From Eretmocerus hayati (Eukaryota > Arthropoda > Insecta > Hymenoptera > Aphelinidae): a DNA stretch of 64,000 nucleotides. The DNA lies in the NCBI GenBank assembly GCA_029851415.1, contig CM056742.1, positions 147,689,121 through 147,753,120 of the forward strand. Reading direction: 5' to 3'. The position numbers and the translations under genes are program-made. Numbering within the stretch: position 1 is the stretch's first letter; every line of letters starts with the position of its first letter. Of this stretch, positions 10,401-25,400 are shown in pieces. The notes below the pieces were generated by a model that was not told where the DNA came from, ran no database searches, and was given only the letters and a program-made list of their open reading frames with translations.

Positions 10401-13400
10401 ACGCCATTTACGCCCACGATTACGGAATCGAATGACAACACGAAAGAGAGAAAATATAGCCAAGTTGAGTTCTCTCTCTGCGAGACTCTTCATTATCACG
10501 TGGATGACTCATATCTGATTCTGTATATATTCAGAGAGAGAATTATGTGATCAAGTCACGAGGAATATTCATTATACCTGGCCAGAAAAGAGTGACGAGT
10601 GTCACGCGAGTACGATGGCCTCTTCTGTCAGACGTAGAGTGTAATTCGGTAGTAAGCGCGCTTATTTAACTATGACAAAATAGACCGAGATGTATTGCAT
10701 CCTTCTCTCAGCTTGCGCAACGTACATTCTGTCGTGTACAAAGTAAAAAATTGCATCTATTCTAATGCTGCTTCTTGACTGCTGTCTCTTGCGAATTAAT
10801 CTTGACCCCACGCGTTTGCATTTATTCCATCACAATATCGTGCTAGTGTTGTTGGAAGATTTTTTTGTGTGGAAGGATCCTTCCAGCTTCATAAAATTCA
10901 TTCAGGGAAAGCGTAATATTTTATTGAAATTTTTCAATGCGTATTGTGAAATACTATGCCACGACCATGAAAGGATTTTCCTCTTTTCATTAGCCCTTCA
11001 GATCCGTCTGTCCTTTTTTCCAGTGAAACCACATAATTCGAATATCAAATAGACCGATTATCTACCTTTGATATGCGGCCAATGATATGAATTTTTTGAG
11101 CCCACTCAGCTAAAATGAAAAAAAAGCACTTACGTTATTATTTCTCGAGGAAACTCGATTCCTTGTTAGTACATGAGATCAAGCATGGTGAGCATGGAGT
11201 GTCTTGATTTGAGGTTCAGGTTCAAAGTGCATTGAACTTGAAATAATGATCGAAAAAGGTTCAAGTGTAAATGCCACGTTATTGTATACAATAACAATCA
11301 AAGGACTGAAAATTATCAAGGAACCGATGCTCGTAACATGGAGAGAGCTTGTCCAAAGAGAAGGTTCTCAAAATGACCAGTTCAACCGTTCATGATCTTT
11401 TGTATGTATTTCTTGGAACATCGTTAATCCAAGTTCGAAAGGAGTTAAGAGGCGGGAAGAAGAAAGCAAATGGTAAGAGTTCGATGAAAGAGAAAGAATG
11501 TACGGTACTATGCAAAAATCCGTGAACGCTGGGATGAAATTTTATGTCCCGCGATTCAAATGTCGGTATACGTCGAACCCAAATGAATTTAGGGAAATTT
11601 ACAACGAAGCATCCTAAAGTTGAGAAAAATTATTAGCCCAAGTGTTTTCCATTCTTTTTTCCGACCTTTCCTAGCGACACAAAGCAGCTAAAGAATTGTT
11701 CAAGGATTTTTGAAAGTAATTATTTTTATTCCATCAAGTGTCATTCAGACGCGATTGGAGAAGGAGCAATTTCGCAAAGATATATTTCAAAGAGCGGGAG
11801 AAATTTTCTTTGCAGTGATTACTTTATTATTATTTTTCACGTCGTTTGATAAAAAGTACGAAAAGCTCGCAAAGTAGCCAAGTTTTTCGACGCTTTCCAG
11901 CATGTATCATTGAAAATCCGAGGTCCTGGCTAGTTTGAGAGCTCTCACTTATTTGCTCTCGCACGCAACGTTTAAAATGATCAAGAAATCATTGCAAATA
12001 GGATTTTTTCTACTCTTTATAATGGTTTTTGCAAAATTGCTTCACCTTCGATCGCGTCTGAATCACTTTTGATCCGATAAAATGAATTATTTTTACAAGT
12101 TCTTGAAATTTCATCAGCTGTTTGTATCTTAAAGAAAAGAATGGCCGGAAGAAGAATCGGAAAGCACCTTGGGTTGGCATTTTTCTCTCATGTTTTTTTT
12201 TCGAATTTTCCTGAGTAGATCTGACAAGGGGAGGACCAGACCTTTAGACCACCATTCTTATCCAAAATTTTTTTTACAGTTTTGTATTACCTAGAATATG
12301 AAGAATCCAGAGTAACTCCGTCAAATAGGCTTCCTGTTCGAAGTTACAGCCCATGACATCATCAACATTGCCCATATAGGCCCATGTTAAAAAGTGATAT
12401 ATATATATATATAGATTAGGGTGACACTGAATTCCCGACCCCCCTGGATCCTTCGCGCACGTGCGGATATTTCAATTTCAAGATAAAACTAGATCGATAA
12501 AATTTTTTTCAGATTTTTAGAGGTAGCCTATACAGTGCCCATTTTGACATACATTTTCGATTTTTTGGCAGTTTTGAGGCGTTTTTCGACAAAATTCGTC
12601 AGCTTTACTTGGCAAGCACTTGCAATACAAGTAGAATGAAGCAAACCGAGCTGAATAACATTGATTGGGATGGTCTTAAGAAACTTTCAACGAACGGAGC
12701 GGTTAGTTTTAGTTGAATTCAAGGGTCAGAACGGGGCCAGAACGGCAGAAATACAGTCCTAAAATCACTTTTTATCGCAGTTTTCGAGTTCTCCGGCGCA
12801 TGCGTGATTTTCTACGGTTTTGATGATACTTTCAATCGATAGCCCGTGCAATTTCCTTCAAAATGATCACTGCCAAAAGTCAATTCGATTCAATGGGGCC
12901 GGAGTAGTGAATCATTTTGGATGAGGTGAAGTCCAAGATGGAAATCCGTGCAAATTGGTCGAGATCGCCTGCGATGCTTTTGATTTTGTCCAGCGTGTTT
13001 CTCGGATTTCCCTGCGTCGAATCGACTTGACCAAGGGGTCATTTTAAAGGAAATTGTCTGAGCTATCGAAATTAGTAGATTGCGGCGTGTTAAGTGGGTG
13101 GTAAGTAACAATATAATTAAGCACAACAGTTATTGAAAACACTCTTTTATTTGATTGAATACTATCAAATGTTCAATGTCCCATAACTCACCATCAACTT
13201 ACCACTCCGTAGCCTACTCACTTCGATAGCTCGGTCAATTTCCTTCAAAATGACCCCTTGGCGAAGCCGATCTGGTGCAAGGGAACCAGAGAAACACGCT
13301 GAACAAGATAAACAGCATCGCAGGCGATCTCGACCAATTTGCACGGATTTCCACCTTGGACTTCACCTCATCCCAAATGATTCACCACTCCGGTCCCATT

Positions 13401-16400
13401 GCATCGAATTGACTTTCAGCAGTGGTCATTTTGAAGGAAACCGCACGGGCTATCGATTGAAAATATTATCAAAACAGTAGAAAATCACGCATGCGTAGGA
13501 GAACTCGAAAACTGCGATAAAAAGTGATTTTAGGACTGTATTCCTGCCGTTCTGGCCCCGTTCTGAGCCTTGAATTCAACTTAAACTAACCGCTCCGTGC
13601 GTTGAAAGTTTCCTAAGACCATCCCAATCAATGTTAGTCAGCTCGGTTTGCTTCATTCTACTTGTATTGCAAGTGGTTGCTAAGTAAAGCTGACGAATTT
13701 TGTCGAAAAACGTCTCAAAACTGCAAAAAATCGAAAATGTATGTCAAAATGGGCACTGTATAGGCTACCTCTAAAAATCTGAAAAAAATTTTATCGATCT
13801 AGTTTTATCTTGAAATTGAAATATCCGCACGTGGGCGAAGGATCCAGGGGGGGGGGGGGTCGGGAAATAAGTGTCACCCTAACATAGTTAAATTGGCAAC
13901 GCTAACATTTTTGCTTGTAGCTCTGGACAGAAGGACCATTTGACGGACTTACTCTGGATTCTTCATATTCTAGGTGACACAAAACTGTAAAAAATTTCGG
14001 AAAGGATCGGTGATCGGAGGAAGGTCTGGTCCTCCCCTTGCGAGTCCGACCTAATCGATGTTGAAAAAGGAATCGGGAATCGCAGCGCTCACGAACTTTT
14101 GCACGGTACTGTATAAGCATCGGTTGCTTCAAGGTACTCAGTCTCAAGTTTCATACCAGGGATGCTGAGTGGAAAATATCTCTCAAACAAAGACGTGTAG
14201 GTGGAGAAGATCGCAAATGCAGTGATCGTCGAGTTTGAAAGTCCTGTGTCTTAGAGATCGATTGTCTATCATAGTCCATCTATGGTATCCCAAAATGATC
14301 TTTCTCAAAGTTTTGTTGAACCTCAAGAGGTCTAACATGTTGACGTCCTTTCTCAAAAATATGTTGTCTTTTCAACATAACTTTTTATATGTAATTATCA
14401 TACCAGAATACTCTCAAATCAGCTTGTGCAAAATTTGACTTTGAAGTATGTTTGAATAAAATTTTGCCCTCAATTAACTTGGAATGAGTTCGTATAAATT
14501 CTCATAAATGTAATTTTGAAATATCTGTAGCGTGGTCACCCTCGGCCTTTTTTTTTTTTTTTTTTTCTCATGATTAGAACACCTTTGACAGTGTCGTTGT
14601 GGGTACTGGAACCAGTTATCTTCATCATATCGACACTTCCTCTTATTTAGATTAATTCAATGTTTTTTTGTTTGCTATGTCCTCCACTAGCTAGATTTTG
14701 TGATCTTGACTGTGCGAGATATATTGTTCCAAAGACAAATTTCAAGGTTCATGAATGCTTATACGGAAGTCCACGTTGCTTTATCGATTTCATTAAGTCA
14801 TTTATCCTGACAAATCCAGAAGAAAACGTCTCAAGACGTAAGAACGCAATAAAATAGTCCGTGAATTCAATTTTTGACTGAACACGAGAAAACAGTAATA
14901 TCCATTTTCCAATGTCTCACTAATCTTATTCTTATGCTCAATAACTTTTCAGTTTTCATTCCGAATTGCACACTGAAATTTCAAACGTAGATTTTTATGG
15001 TTGATCTTCCTGAGTTGTAGGGTCTTCCAAAGTTGCAGATTATTTTTGTACTTCTCGTTCTCAGTAAAATTAACCCTACTCATCGGCTTTGTGCTCTTCT
15101 CTCACAGATATTTTTCTTTCTCTTTCTTCTGCAATATCGAGTTATATGTTACGAAGCCAGAACATCTAGATAGAGAATAAGTCATGTTTCAAAAGCACGC
15201 CCCTCTTATTCTACAATCAGAGATACACCTACGATTATCAATCAATGGTCTCAAAACGTGACAGGGATATGAATTTTTTTCAGAAGGTTTGAAAATTTCT
15301 CTTGAAACTGGAACAATTCGTCTTCATAATTTGAAGTGTCACCTCTCTGCTTCTTCCAAGTTTCCATTTTGTTCAATATCTCAAGGTTATGTCAAGAACT
15401 AGATCGTAGATTGAATCATTTGAATGATTTGCGTTATAAAACTTGACTAAAAGTTTATAATATATAATGATAATGATACTTCGTAATAATGCAACGGCCG
15501 TAATCATCAGTTTTAACGAGCTTGTAACGATAACGAGGGAATAATTTTGCCTCGAGCTCTTGGTCTTATTTTTCGATGAAGGAAAAGGAAGAAAATGATC
15601 TCGATTTAAAAAACCCCATCAAAACTTGTTACGGAGTCGTGCTTACTTTAGTGGATCGTGGGAAAAGAATTTCATCTGCCTCAGTTGCGGTTACAGCGGT
15701 GTACAAGAAGAGATATCAGCTGTCTCGCAAAATTTCGTTGGCATTACCGCACACTCCTTGCATCGCGGCCCATTTGGAGATACCGATCATTCTTCAATGC
15801 AAATTTCACACTCTGACGCGTGAGATGCGAATTTCGTCTGTCTGGACTCTGCATCGTAAGAAGAATCTACCCTTCTCGTGTATAGGGTAGTGCAGTTTTG
15901 TTCATTTCAAAATTGCAAACATGGTTGCAAATTTCTTGGGGTAAACTGTCGAAGTTTCTCAATAATCTTAAATCTCACTAATGCGTTACACCATGTTAAT
16001 AATCACATTTTTCTTGAACTGGTTAGACATCACAAAAATGAATAATTTTTTTTCTCCTTCATCTTGAGAAAGAGAAAAATGTAGTTCAGTTGATGCAGCT
16101 TTTTCAATCAATGTATATGGTGAATCAAAAGAAGTTCATTTCATTGACCGTAAAAGTTTTTTTCACAAAATCGCCCATAATTTTACTTCGCAAAATACAG
16201 CATCGGTTTAGTAAATTGGTGAACCAATCTTCGAAAGTTGAAATACCAACTAGATTCTCGACAATATTTCTCCTGCAAGTGGATCTAGAAGAATCTATAT
16301 ATCAAAGCAACCCAGACCTACTTAGATCGAACGGTATAATCGACGCACGATTTACTTTCGTACTCTTTGCACGTTGATCGGCCTCGCTTTAGCCACTATT

Positions 16401-19400
16401 CAATTCAAGAAAATCCTACGCTCATCGGACGCATAAGTCAATACTCAAGGCAAAATTTTATTTTTTTCTTTTCCAAAACAACAGACGACTGTTTCGAATG
16501 GCATAAAACCTGTCCCATAGATCTTTTCAAAAATACACAATCTCAAAACTAATTCGTCAGCGCTATACAATTTTACAATTGCCTGATAATGTTGGCAATA
16601 ACCTGTTTAAAAAGAGATCGGATCAGTGAACTTCCGTCAAAGCTTGCACAGTCGAGTCATGCGCTTCCGAAAGGGGATCGACTTGCGAAATCACAAGCCA
16701 AGCTCGACGAAAAACGATATATACTTTTAGAAGCACGTGTACCACTTTTACTTGATGTGTCACATCATCTAACGCAATAGCAACAGCGAGACGGTCGAGT
16801 TCTCCTCGGGGTTGCCGACCCGATGCACTGAGAGCGTTTTCATTACATGTGAAGTATTATACGCGGGCTTGCATTGACCAATCCTTTTCTGTGGTCGACG
16901 TATTGACTTCCGGACGATATACCTGTCGCCCATGTATATGGCTAAGCTTGGTGAACGCCTCCGACGCGTGGGTTGGTGTTCTGACTCGTATCAACCTGAG
17001 GGCTCATCGTGAAATTGATACGGTTCAAAGCGGAGTGATACTCTGGAGAAGGTATCTGAAATTTCAAACCCACTCTATTTTATGAACTCGTTTTTTGGCT
17101 TGAAACATCCATTCAATCTCATCTTTCTTCTCCTTTATTGGAGATTGGAAACAATGCTTTTTCATCGAATGTGAGTTATCTTTTTTTTCAAATTTGGCGT
17201 AGACGTATCAGAATAGAAGTAACGTTTTTCATTATATTATAATAGTAAACTAGGAGGGGGCACATATCGAAAGCTTCAAAGCCAATTCTTTGATCACACG
17301 ACTTTCAAAATCTCTGTCTGTATGGGTGCAACATCGATTTTTTTTCTATTTATCATGAATACGAATAATTTATCGATCCATCTCATGACTGCTCCCATCG
17401 TCGGACAAGAACTCTGACCCTAAATCATATTGATTGCCTACATACTGAAATTTGGAGATTGGAAAGGCATGCCATGATTACTCATTGAATTGTACGAGGA
17501 ATTGTATCGAGTGAAAATAGCAACATGGATTATGCCATGATAACTATTAGAAAAATCCCCGATTACTATAAGCCCTAGAATATGAAAGAGTTGCCGGGAA
17601 AAACCAGTAGACTTAGTATATATTTGTTTTCTATTTGAGTATGTCATCGGATATTCCTGGCTTGAGCAGCTTTCAATTCATGACAGATTTCAAAATGAAA
17701 ATTTAACCATTTATGACAATCGAAACGATTGAAACTCTTTCTAATCAAAGTAGGGCATTGGTGCAATATTTCTCGCTTCATTACAAAGCAATAGGTGCGC
17801 GGGAGGAGAAACTTCGATAGGAGTGCGTTATAATTAGAAATCGATCGTTACGTGCATTGGTGCATGATCATTATTAGGTGCGTGCACGCATAACTCCCGT
17901 CGTCATAACAACATATTATACAAAGTGTCGTTGTTTACTTGATCCTGTTTTTTAAGAATTGAATTTCTCAGACGTAACAAATTTCTCGAAGCAAACTTTT
18001 TATAACTTATTCGATTATGCAAAAGAATTTGCATGCAACATAAGATTCATCTACACACCTGATGTTTCAAACCACTTGAAAAGAAAGAAAGAAGAAAAAG
18101 AAAAAAAAAGGGGGGGGGGACACCCAACATTCCACAGTATCAAACATTCAGCCTATGATTCCAACCAATCACCAATCGAAATGGCTTAAGTCATCACCTG
18201 CCTCTGTAGCAGAAGACAAAGCCAATATAAAGAAGAAGAAGATTCATCTAATATTACAGTAAAGTTCTTGCTTTTCCCTCACTCTACTCTGTTAGATGCC
18301 AAAAATCTGGAGATGTTTAATCCAGAATCTTTCCTTCGAGTAAATGACTGAGCCGAGCTATCCTCAAATGTGACTCAAAACTTAATTCGTTTGACATTAC
18401 TGAAATCAACAAGTAACAATAGGTGTCGACGCATCGTCACTTATCTGCAACCTGCCTAAAAATCAATTATTACTTAATGTGTGAAAAATTTTAACTTTGT
18501 GATTCTACTCTGTTGTATTATAGTTGAGACTAGGAGAAAAGTTTGCGACTTTCGTCTCTTTGAAGTTCCTTAACCAGATGCTCTTATTGAGCTAAACTAT
18601 TATCATTTTCCACGATACAAAGAATGAATATTTCAATCACAGCCATGCATGCGACTGTTGTAAGACTCATGAATAGCTTTACGATCTTGGAAAAACTTGC
18701 CTGTTCCCCCGCCTTGGGCTTCTATTCGTTCTAGCATCAAATTGTGTATAGGGCTAAATTGGCTTTCTGTAAAATTTGCGCTCGTAAAAAAAAAGAGTAG
18801 AGCTCAGTTGCGCCGTGAGCGATGGAAATGTCTCAATTTTGCAAGCCATAAAATTTACCTCCACGCGTAGAACGACGACGTGTCATTGTTTCGATCCGCA
18901 ACCTTGCTCGAGCTCTGCACATACATAGTATAAAGGCGTATAAACGCGAATATTCTTAACCACTTTTTTTCCTCCACTTGCATCCTGTCGCAAGCAATAT
19001 GCAAGGCTCTGTGTGGTGTATGGACCCCTGAACTGTCTCAAGGCTAGTGAATCGATCGATAACTAACTGAAGAGAAAAAGATAAAAATGAAGGCCTAAGT
19101 CTTTGGAATATTCAGCATCTTTCTTCATCACATCTTTGAAGATTCGTTATAGTGTATGTAAAAATTATTATGGGGGATATCCAACTTCGTCTCTTAAGAT
19201 TGAGATTTAGCACCGATCTCTCATCAAAAGATTGTAGTGCTAACTTTTCGGAAGTGAATAGATCCGAATAAAAATTTCTCAGCTTATTTTTGGCTGAAAA
19301 AGTATACGACTGTTCTTTGTAATTGAATTAAATGATGAACCCTCGATTTTTATGGAGAACTCTCATTTTGTGTCTAGATAATCACGCAATTTTTGTGGAT

Positions 19401-22400
19401 TGCCTAGCTCAAAATAATTTTCTGCCTAAGAGTGCCATTTCACGGGTTTGAAGTTTCACAAATCATGAGAATAGAAGGATATTCGATTAAAAAACTCATT
19501 GTACATATATTCATGAACACTCTAGCTGTCTTCTAGCTGTTTTCACCTTGTTTCTGTAGAAATTAGAGTGTAAAACAAGTAGCAGGAAGATAGTAATAAT
19601 CAGTCAATCATTAACCGAGTTTACGACAAAGGATCTAAATGTTCATATTTACAAGAAAAAACGTGTTTACGACTGCATTTGTATCACATGTGGCGTGAGA
19701 GAGTCTGGTTCAAGGTCTGCTCAGTATACGCACGTGCCTTATCCGTCTGCATATTTCTTTTCGATTATCACAATTCCAAAGCATTGGCTGGTTTCTCATG
19801 ATCGAAATTTTACAAAATACTAAATATTTTGGTATTACCATAATCTCTTGATTGTTAGTTTCTGCCAGTCTCTAATTTTTTTTATACAAAAATTGTACCA
19901 AACCTGGTCATCAGGGGTTTCTTGACTCACCCCTTGTGGGCTTGTCTAAAATGTTTAGGGTTATAAAGATGGATATGCTGAGGTGGTGATAAAAATTCTA
20001 ATGAGGTTTTTGCTCCTGTTCATTTTCACGTCGTGCGTGCTACCCTCGGATTTCATAGGATGAACGCATCAGAAAACATATATGCTTCCGGCTATAAATA
20101 GTGACGCCAAGTCATGCGTGAATTAATCCATTCTCTTCCTGTCTACTCGCCTCGCGTGTGCCTTTGAGTTTTTCATGGGTACTAGAAGTTCTTAAACGGA
20201 AATGTCTCGTAATTTTGAATTAAGTCAGAGAAAATAACATTTGTCAATCTTCTCTTCTTGGTCTAGCTTATGAATAGTAATCGACAATTGTCAGCATCAT
20301 TTGTACTTCATGCTTATATATCTGAAAATCTAAATTTGTCAAATCGTCCTCCTTCATAACTCTGGTGTAGTCGCTCGTGAATGTGATTATCTCTTGTTGC
20401 CGCAATCTTTAAATGTTGCTCGAATGACGTAAATTCATCTTTGAATATCTTGAACTTTGTTCTTCTCCCTAAATCTTACTTACTTATATCATCAGTTTGT
20501 CAACATTTTCATCATCAAAAAGCATCATATTTTGCTCTAGACACGACTAAATATTTACAAAAACCTCCTAGCATGGATCCTGTCCAACACAGTCTCTTTT
20601 TGAGTTTCTCTCAACGACTTTCAATAATTTCACCATATTTGATATCTCAATTGAAGCAAAGACTAATGCATCATTTTTTTTTCCTTTTGCGCTTACAGAA
20701 CTCCTTCGGACGCCCAGAAAATGTCGCAGCCGAGACATGGGAGAACCACACAAGGTGCAACAACTCGTTTGTGCACGACGTGTTCCAAGCTCAGTTCAGA
20801 TCGAGTTTGACCTGTCCGCGATGCAAGAAGCAGAGCAACACATTCGATCCGTTTCTGTGCGTCTCAGTTCCGGTGCCCCAGGGCCAGAGGCAGCTCAGCC
20901 TCTACGTTAACGTACTCTACACATCACAGCAACCGCGCCAGGTGCGAATCGGCGTCAGCGTCAACCAGGCAGCCAATGTCAAGGAACTAAGAGAAATACT
21001 TGCCAGCGATACCGGCGTCGATGAGAATCACATGCTCCTCACCGAGATTCATGATGAGGGCTTTCACAGGTCCGTTCCTTGATTAAATAGTCTCGTTTTG
21101 ACTCTACCTTCCTGATTTATTACAAAACTTTCTTGGAGAAGTGGTCACAGAATTCGGAAAAGTTCGGAATGAGAATTAACTGAAATTTATAACAGCTGAC
21201 ATTTGTCACTAGCAGCGAGTTTTTATGAGTACGGTTCCGAAGTCATTTGATATACAATTTAGTCACAATATTGATGCGTTATCGGACAATGAGCCAGTGT
21301 TTCCTGATCAGTTAGCCCCTAAATTTTAGTCAGTGTGCTTGCTTCAATGTGCTATCGTAGAGCAAAAGTATTTATAGGTATATTTGATTGACTTTCAGCG
21401 ATAATTTTTCTTCCACGAATCACCTCTGAATCGTTGTTCTCAAGAATATAGAGTAATGCAATATTTATCGATGTTGACAGGCAATTTATTGAGGTGCCAC
21501 GTAGCACACGCACGTGTCCCTACGGAAAAACGGTATGAAAGAAGAAGTTGTGTCGTCAATTGACTCGATAAGCGCGAATGAGTTTATTGCACGTTAACCG
21601 TTCTTGCAAGGCAGTAAAACGATCATGTTTAAACTTCATTAATTATCCACACGGCTGTTGTGCAAAAATGTCTGTAAAATCTAAATTCGCTCAGCAATTA
21701 TTTCAAACTTCACGGCTCGGAGTAACCGGCTTGGGATAACTACCGCTTGGTTAGCTTTTTAAAAAGCTTTAAACTCAAGATACCAACGAATGCTTATGAG
21801 TCATGTGTACTATAGTTACTGTTGATTCATGTGTGCTCTTTGATAAAGCCTGCGTTTATCGTCGACCATAAGAGATCTCTTCTCAAGCTCATCAAACAAA
21901 GCTCTTCAATCTCTGTGTCCTTGTATGCGAATGATATGCAGCTTCTGAATTATTTTTCTTTCAATTTATTCAATTCTTAGATATTCTCTGCGAAAAATTG
22001 AATGCAAAAAATTCAATACTGAATTACATCTCATAATCATCAATAATTATTGCAGGACGTTCTCCGACTGCCAGCCAGTATCGGTCATGACAGAAAATGA
22101 CCCTCTCTACTGTATCGAGCTTCCCCAGCTCAAAGAGCCAACGGAGCAGGCGTATATTCTCCTCGTCTGGATAAATGTGCTCGTCAAGGGTGATCTTCGT
22201 GAGCGCTTCGGCAGCCCGTACACGATGCAGGTGTCACGTGAGACATCGTATGAAGATTTGCAGAAACTTCTCTTGAAAGAAATGCACGCTAGTCTTGCCG
22301 ACGACGTACTAACTTCGAGTCAGAGTCCAGGATTGTTCAACATTCGCGTTGCTGATCCTGCGGCAACTCCTGCTCAAGATGAACATCCTTGCATAGATCC

Positions 22401-25400
22401 GTGCGTTGATCATCCTTTGTATACTGAACAAATTGAGCAAGCGCTAGCGCTGTGCGCTGATGACTCCGGGCCTCAGCATGTCAAACTCATACTTGAGTGG
22501 GACGATGCTACTAAATCTCACATCATACAGGATGATACGGACCAGATCGAGGAACACGCCAGCGTCAAACAGCTCAAAAGCAATTCTGAGACTGGTCAGT
22601 AAATTTGCGTTGTTTTAGTGCTTGTTATCTTATTTGTACTCGGGCTAACAGAAGTAATCGACTCATGTTTTGAACTCGGACTTTGGTCATGACGGATTTT
22701 CTTGGTCCTTACATGACGTCCTTGCAATCAGATTGACACAGACTTAAACGAGTCGTGAGAGAATTACTCATGATACTTCAAATCTGTTCCATAATACTGC
22801 ACAGTGACTCCAAGTCCATCTTGAGAACTTTCGTGCGCATCCTCATCTATTACAACCATTTGAAAGTCCTTTGTCAAGTAATTAATTACTCACGAATCTC
22901 TCTACTGGCTTTCAAGTAGAAATTTTTACGTTGACTACAGTTATCAGATGTTACTTGTGTTTTCATGCTAAATTTTAATCGTAGAGATGAAATTTTGAGC
23001 AAAGTACAGTACCCACCAAAAATAATGGAACACCGATACTCGCACAAAAACACCGACTGCTCAAAAACAATTAGATGTACGGCAATTTTGAGAAAAGCAT
23101 TGAAAGATCGAAAAAATGCTAAGTTTTCACGCACCTCGAACATTTTTTTCATCAATTTTTCATGTCCAGTATTCACTGTCAAAAAGTGAAATTTTTCAAG
23201 TCGCGTCAAACACCTGTAATTTTTACGGGCTTAGACGGATCGAAAAAAACTCAACGGGATCTTGTAGGACTTTCCAAGACCTTCAATTTCCTTTTGTTTA
23301 AAGTTCTTTACGACGATTTCAAGCCAAACAATCTCTCTCGAGCGACAGCGACGAAATAGACATGCTACCTGTATGGTTCCAAGGGTGTTTCGCCTTATCT
23401 TGATTCGAGCTCGTTTGCGAACATGAAATATGACTTTTGAAACATTTCAAAAGACACATTATCGACGTAAAATTGTCTGAACTTTCAGACAATGTGGTTG
23501 AAATTGACCTCAAATGCGCTCCTGAAGAGCTACGTTCGTTTTTCTTCATATAGTTATGACTTTTCACTCAAAACAGTGTTCGATCCGAACGTAGCTCTTC
23601 AGTAGCGCATTTGAGGGCAATTTCAACGACATTTCCTGAAAGTTCAGACGATTTCATGTCGATAATGTGTCCTTTGAAACTTTTAATTATTTGAAATTTT
23701 CAAGTATTGGTGTTCCATTATTTTTGGTGGGTACTGTATTAACAGTGGGATCTATCGTTGTTTTATCTACAGGCGAAGCTGTGACATTGGAAGAGTGCTT
23801 CGATTTGTACACAAGGGCAGAAACCTTGAGTGAAGAGGATGCGTGGCACTGTCCATATTGCAATAAAAAGCAAGAAGTAGTTAAAAAACTTGGGTTATGG
23901 TCACTACCCGCAATCTTGGTCATACACCTGAAGAGATTCAGGCAGCAAACAAAACAGCGATCCACATCAAAACTAACGATGCTTGTTGACTTTCCGTTAT
24001 ACGGCTTTGATATGTCACAGCATTTGGATCTACCTCAAGTGATGCATTCAACAGCACCAGCGTCTGGTGGTCTTGGCTGGTCATTGTTGAAAAAGCCAAG
24101 GCCTAGACAATCAAACATATCTAAACTGACTCAAGAGGAGAATGTTTATGATTTGTATGCTATCTGCAATCATCACGGTCAAGATCTTCAGGTATGAGAA
24201 ACGTCATATATCGTAGCTTATAAAGTTAGGGGAAAGGAAGAGTTTCAACTTATTATGCGAATTGAAAATTTTTCAATAATAAAATTCAAAATTTCAATAA
24301 GCATAATAGTGTTATATTTTTTCAGTTGTTTCCGCAGTTTCTCAAGAGATGATCATTTTCGAGGCTTCTAGCATCGGTTTTGATCTCACTTGCATGTTTG
24401 CTATTCTCAAAAGCTCTTCAAATTCATCTAGTGTCGTACAATCAATATCATTGATATTATTATAACTGATTCTATTGCAGGACGATCAGATGATACGATG
24501 GTCAAACGATTCTATCGGTATTTCCTGCTAGTTTTTTATTTTTCAGCAACGTTTCGATTGTCATTATACAATCCTCATCAGGCTTAAAGAAGAGTTCGGT
24601 CTCACATCTGAGGGATCACAATATCATCCAATATCATGGAGTCGTTACACATGAGTGAGAATTTGCATCTTTGGTATTTAATTATTTTAGCTCACCAAAT
24701 TGTGATTTAATCTTGTTGTGTTGTTGCAATCCCTCAGTCCTGGGATGATAAAAGATGGAATTTTTATCATCTCAGGACTGAGGGATTGCAACAACACAAC
24801 AAGATCAAATCACAATTTGGTGGGCTAAAATAATTAAATACCAAAGATGCAAATTCTCACTCATGTGTAACGACTCCATGATATTGGATGATATTGTGAT
24901 CCCTCAGATGTGAGACCGAACTCTTCTTTAAGCCTGATGAGGATTGGATAATGACAATCGAAACGTTGCTGAAAAATAAAAAACTAGCAGGAAATACCGA
25001 TAGAATCGTTTGAACATCGTATCATTGATATTGATGATTCTCAAAGCACTGCCTGTATTTCATTCTCACAAGTTATTTTTTGTTGCAGGGTGGTCATTAT
25101 ACAGCTTATTGTCGTAATCCATTCGACACACAGTGGTATTGCTTCGACGACACTCGAGTTGAGGCTGTTAACGATACAAACCTCGTTACAAATGCTGCTT
25201 ACATTCTCTTTTATCAAAAACGTGGGTTGTCAAGTAGCTCCTCGACTGGGAACTCTTCCGCCGCATCAACGTCGTCCACGGGTTCAGGTTCAGATCACTG
25301 GGTTTCGAAGATGCCACCTTTCCACTTCAAAAACAAAAACTCACCAAACTCTACTCTGACGAATACGAATAGAAGTAACAATAAAACAGACAGTAACAAA

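Noticed and set aside
10145..10550. Overlapping open frames on both strands in intron 2 (up to 138 codons)
   Set aside because: Mutually antisense, rich in Phe/Ser/Lys as expected of AT-rich DNA, with no domain.
17959..18242. Possible LINE/SINE 3' end with a GAA-repeat tail
   Set aside because: The tail is short, no reverse-transcriptase-like peptide is visible, and no target-site duplication was found.
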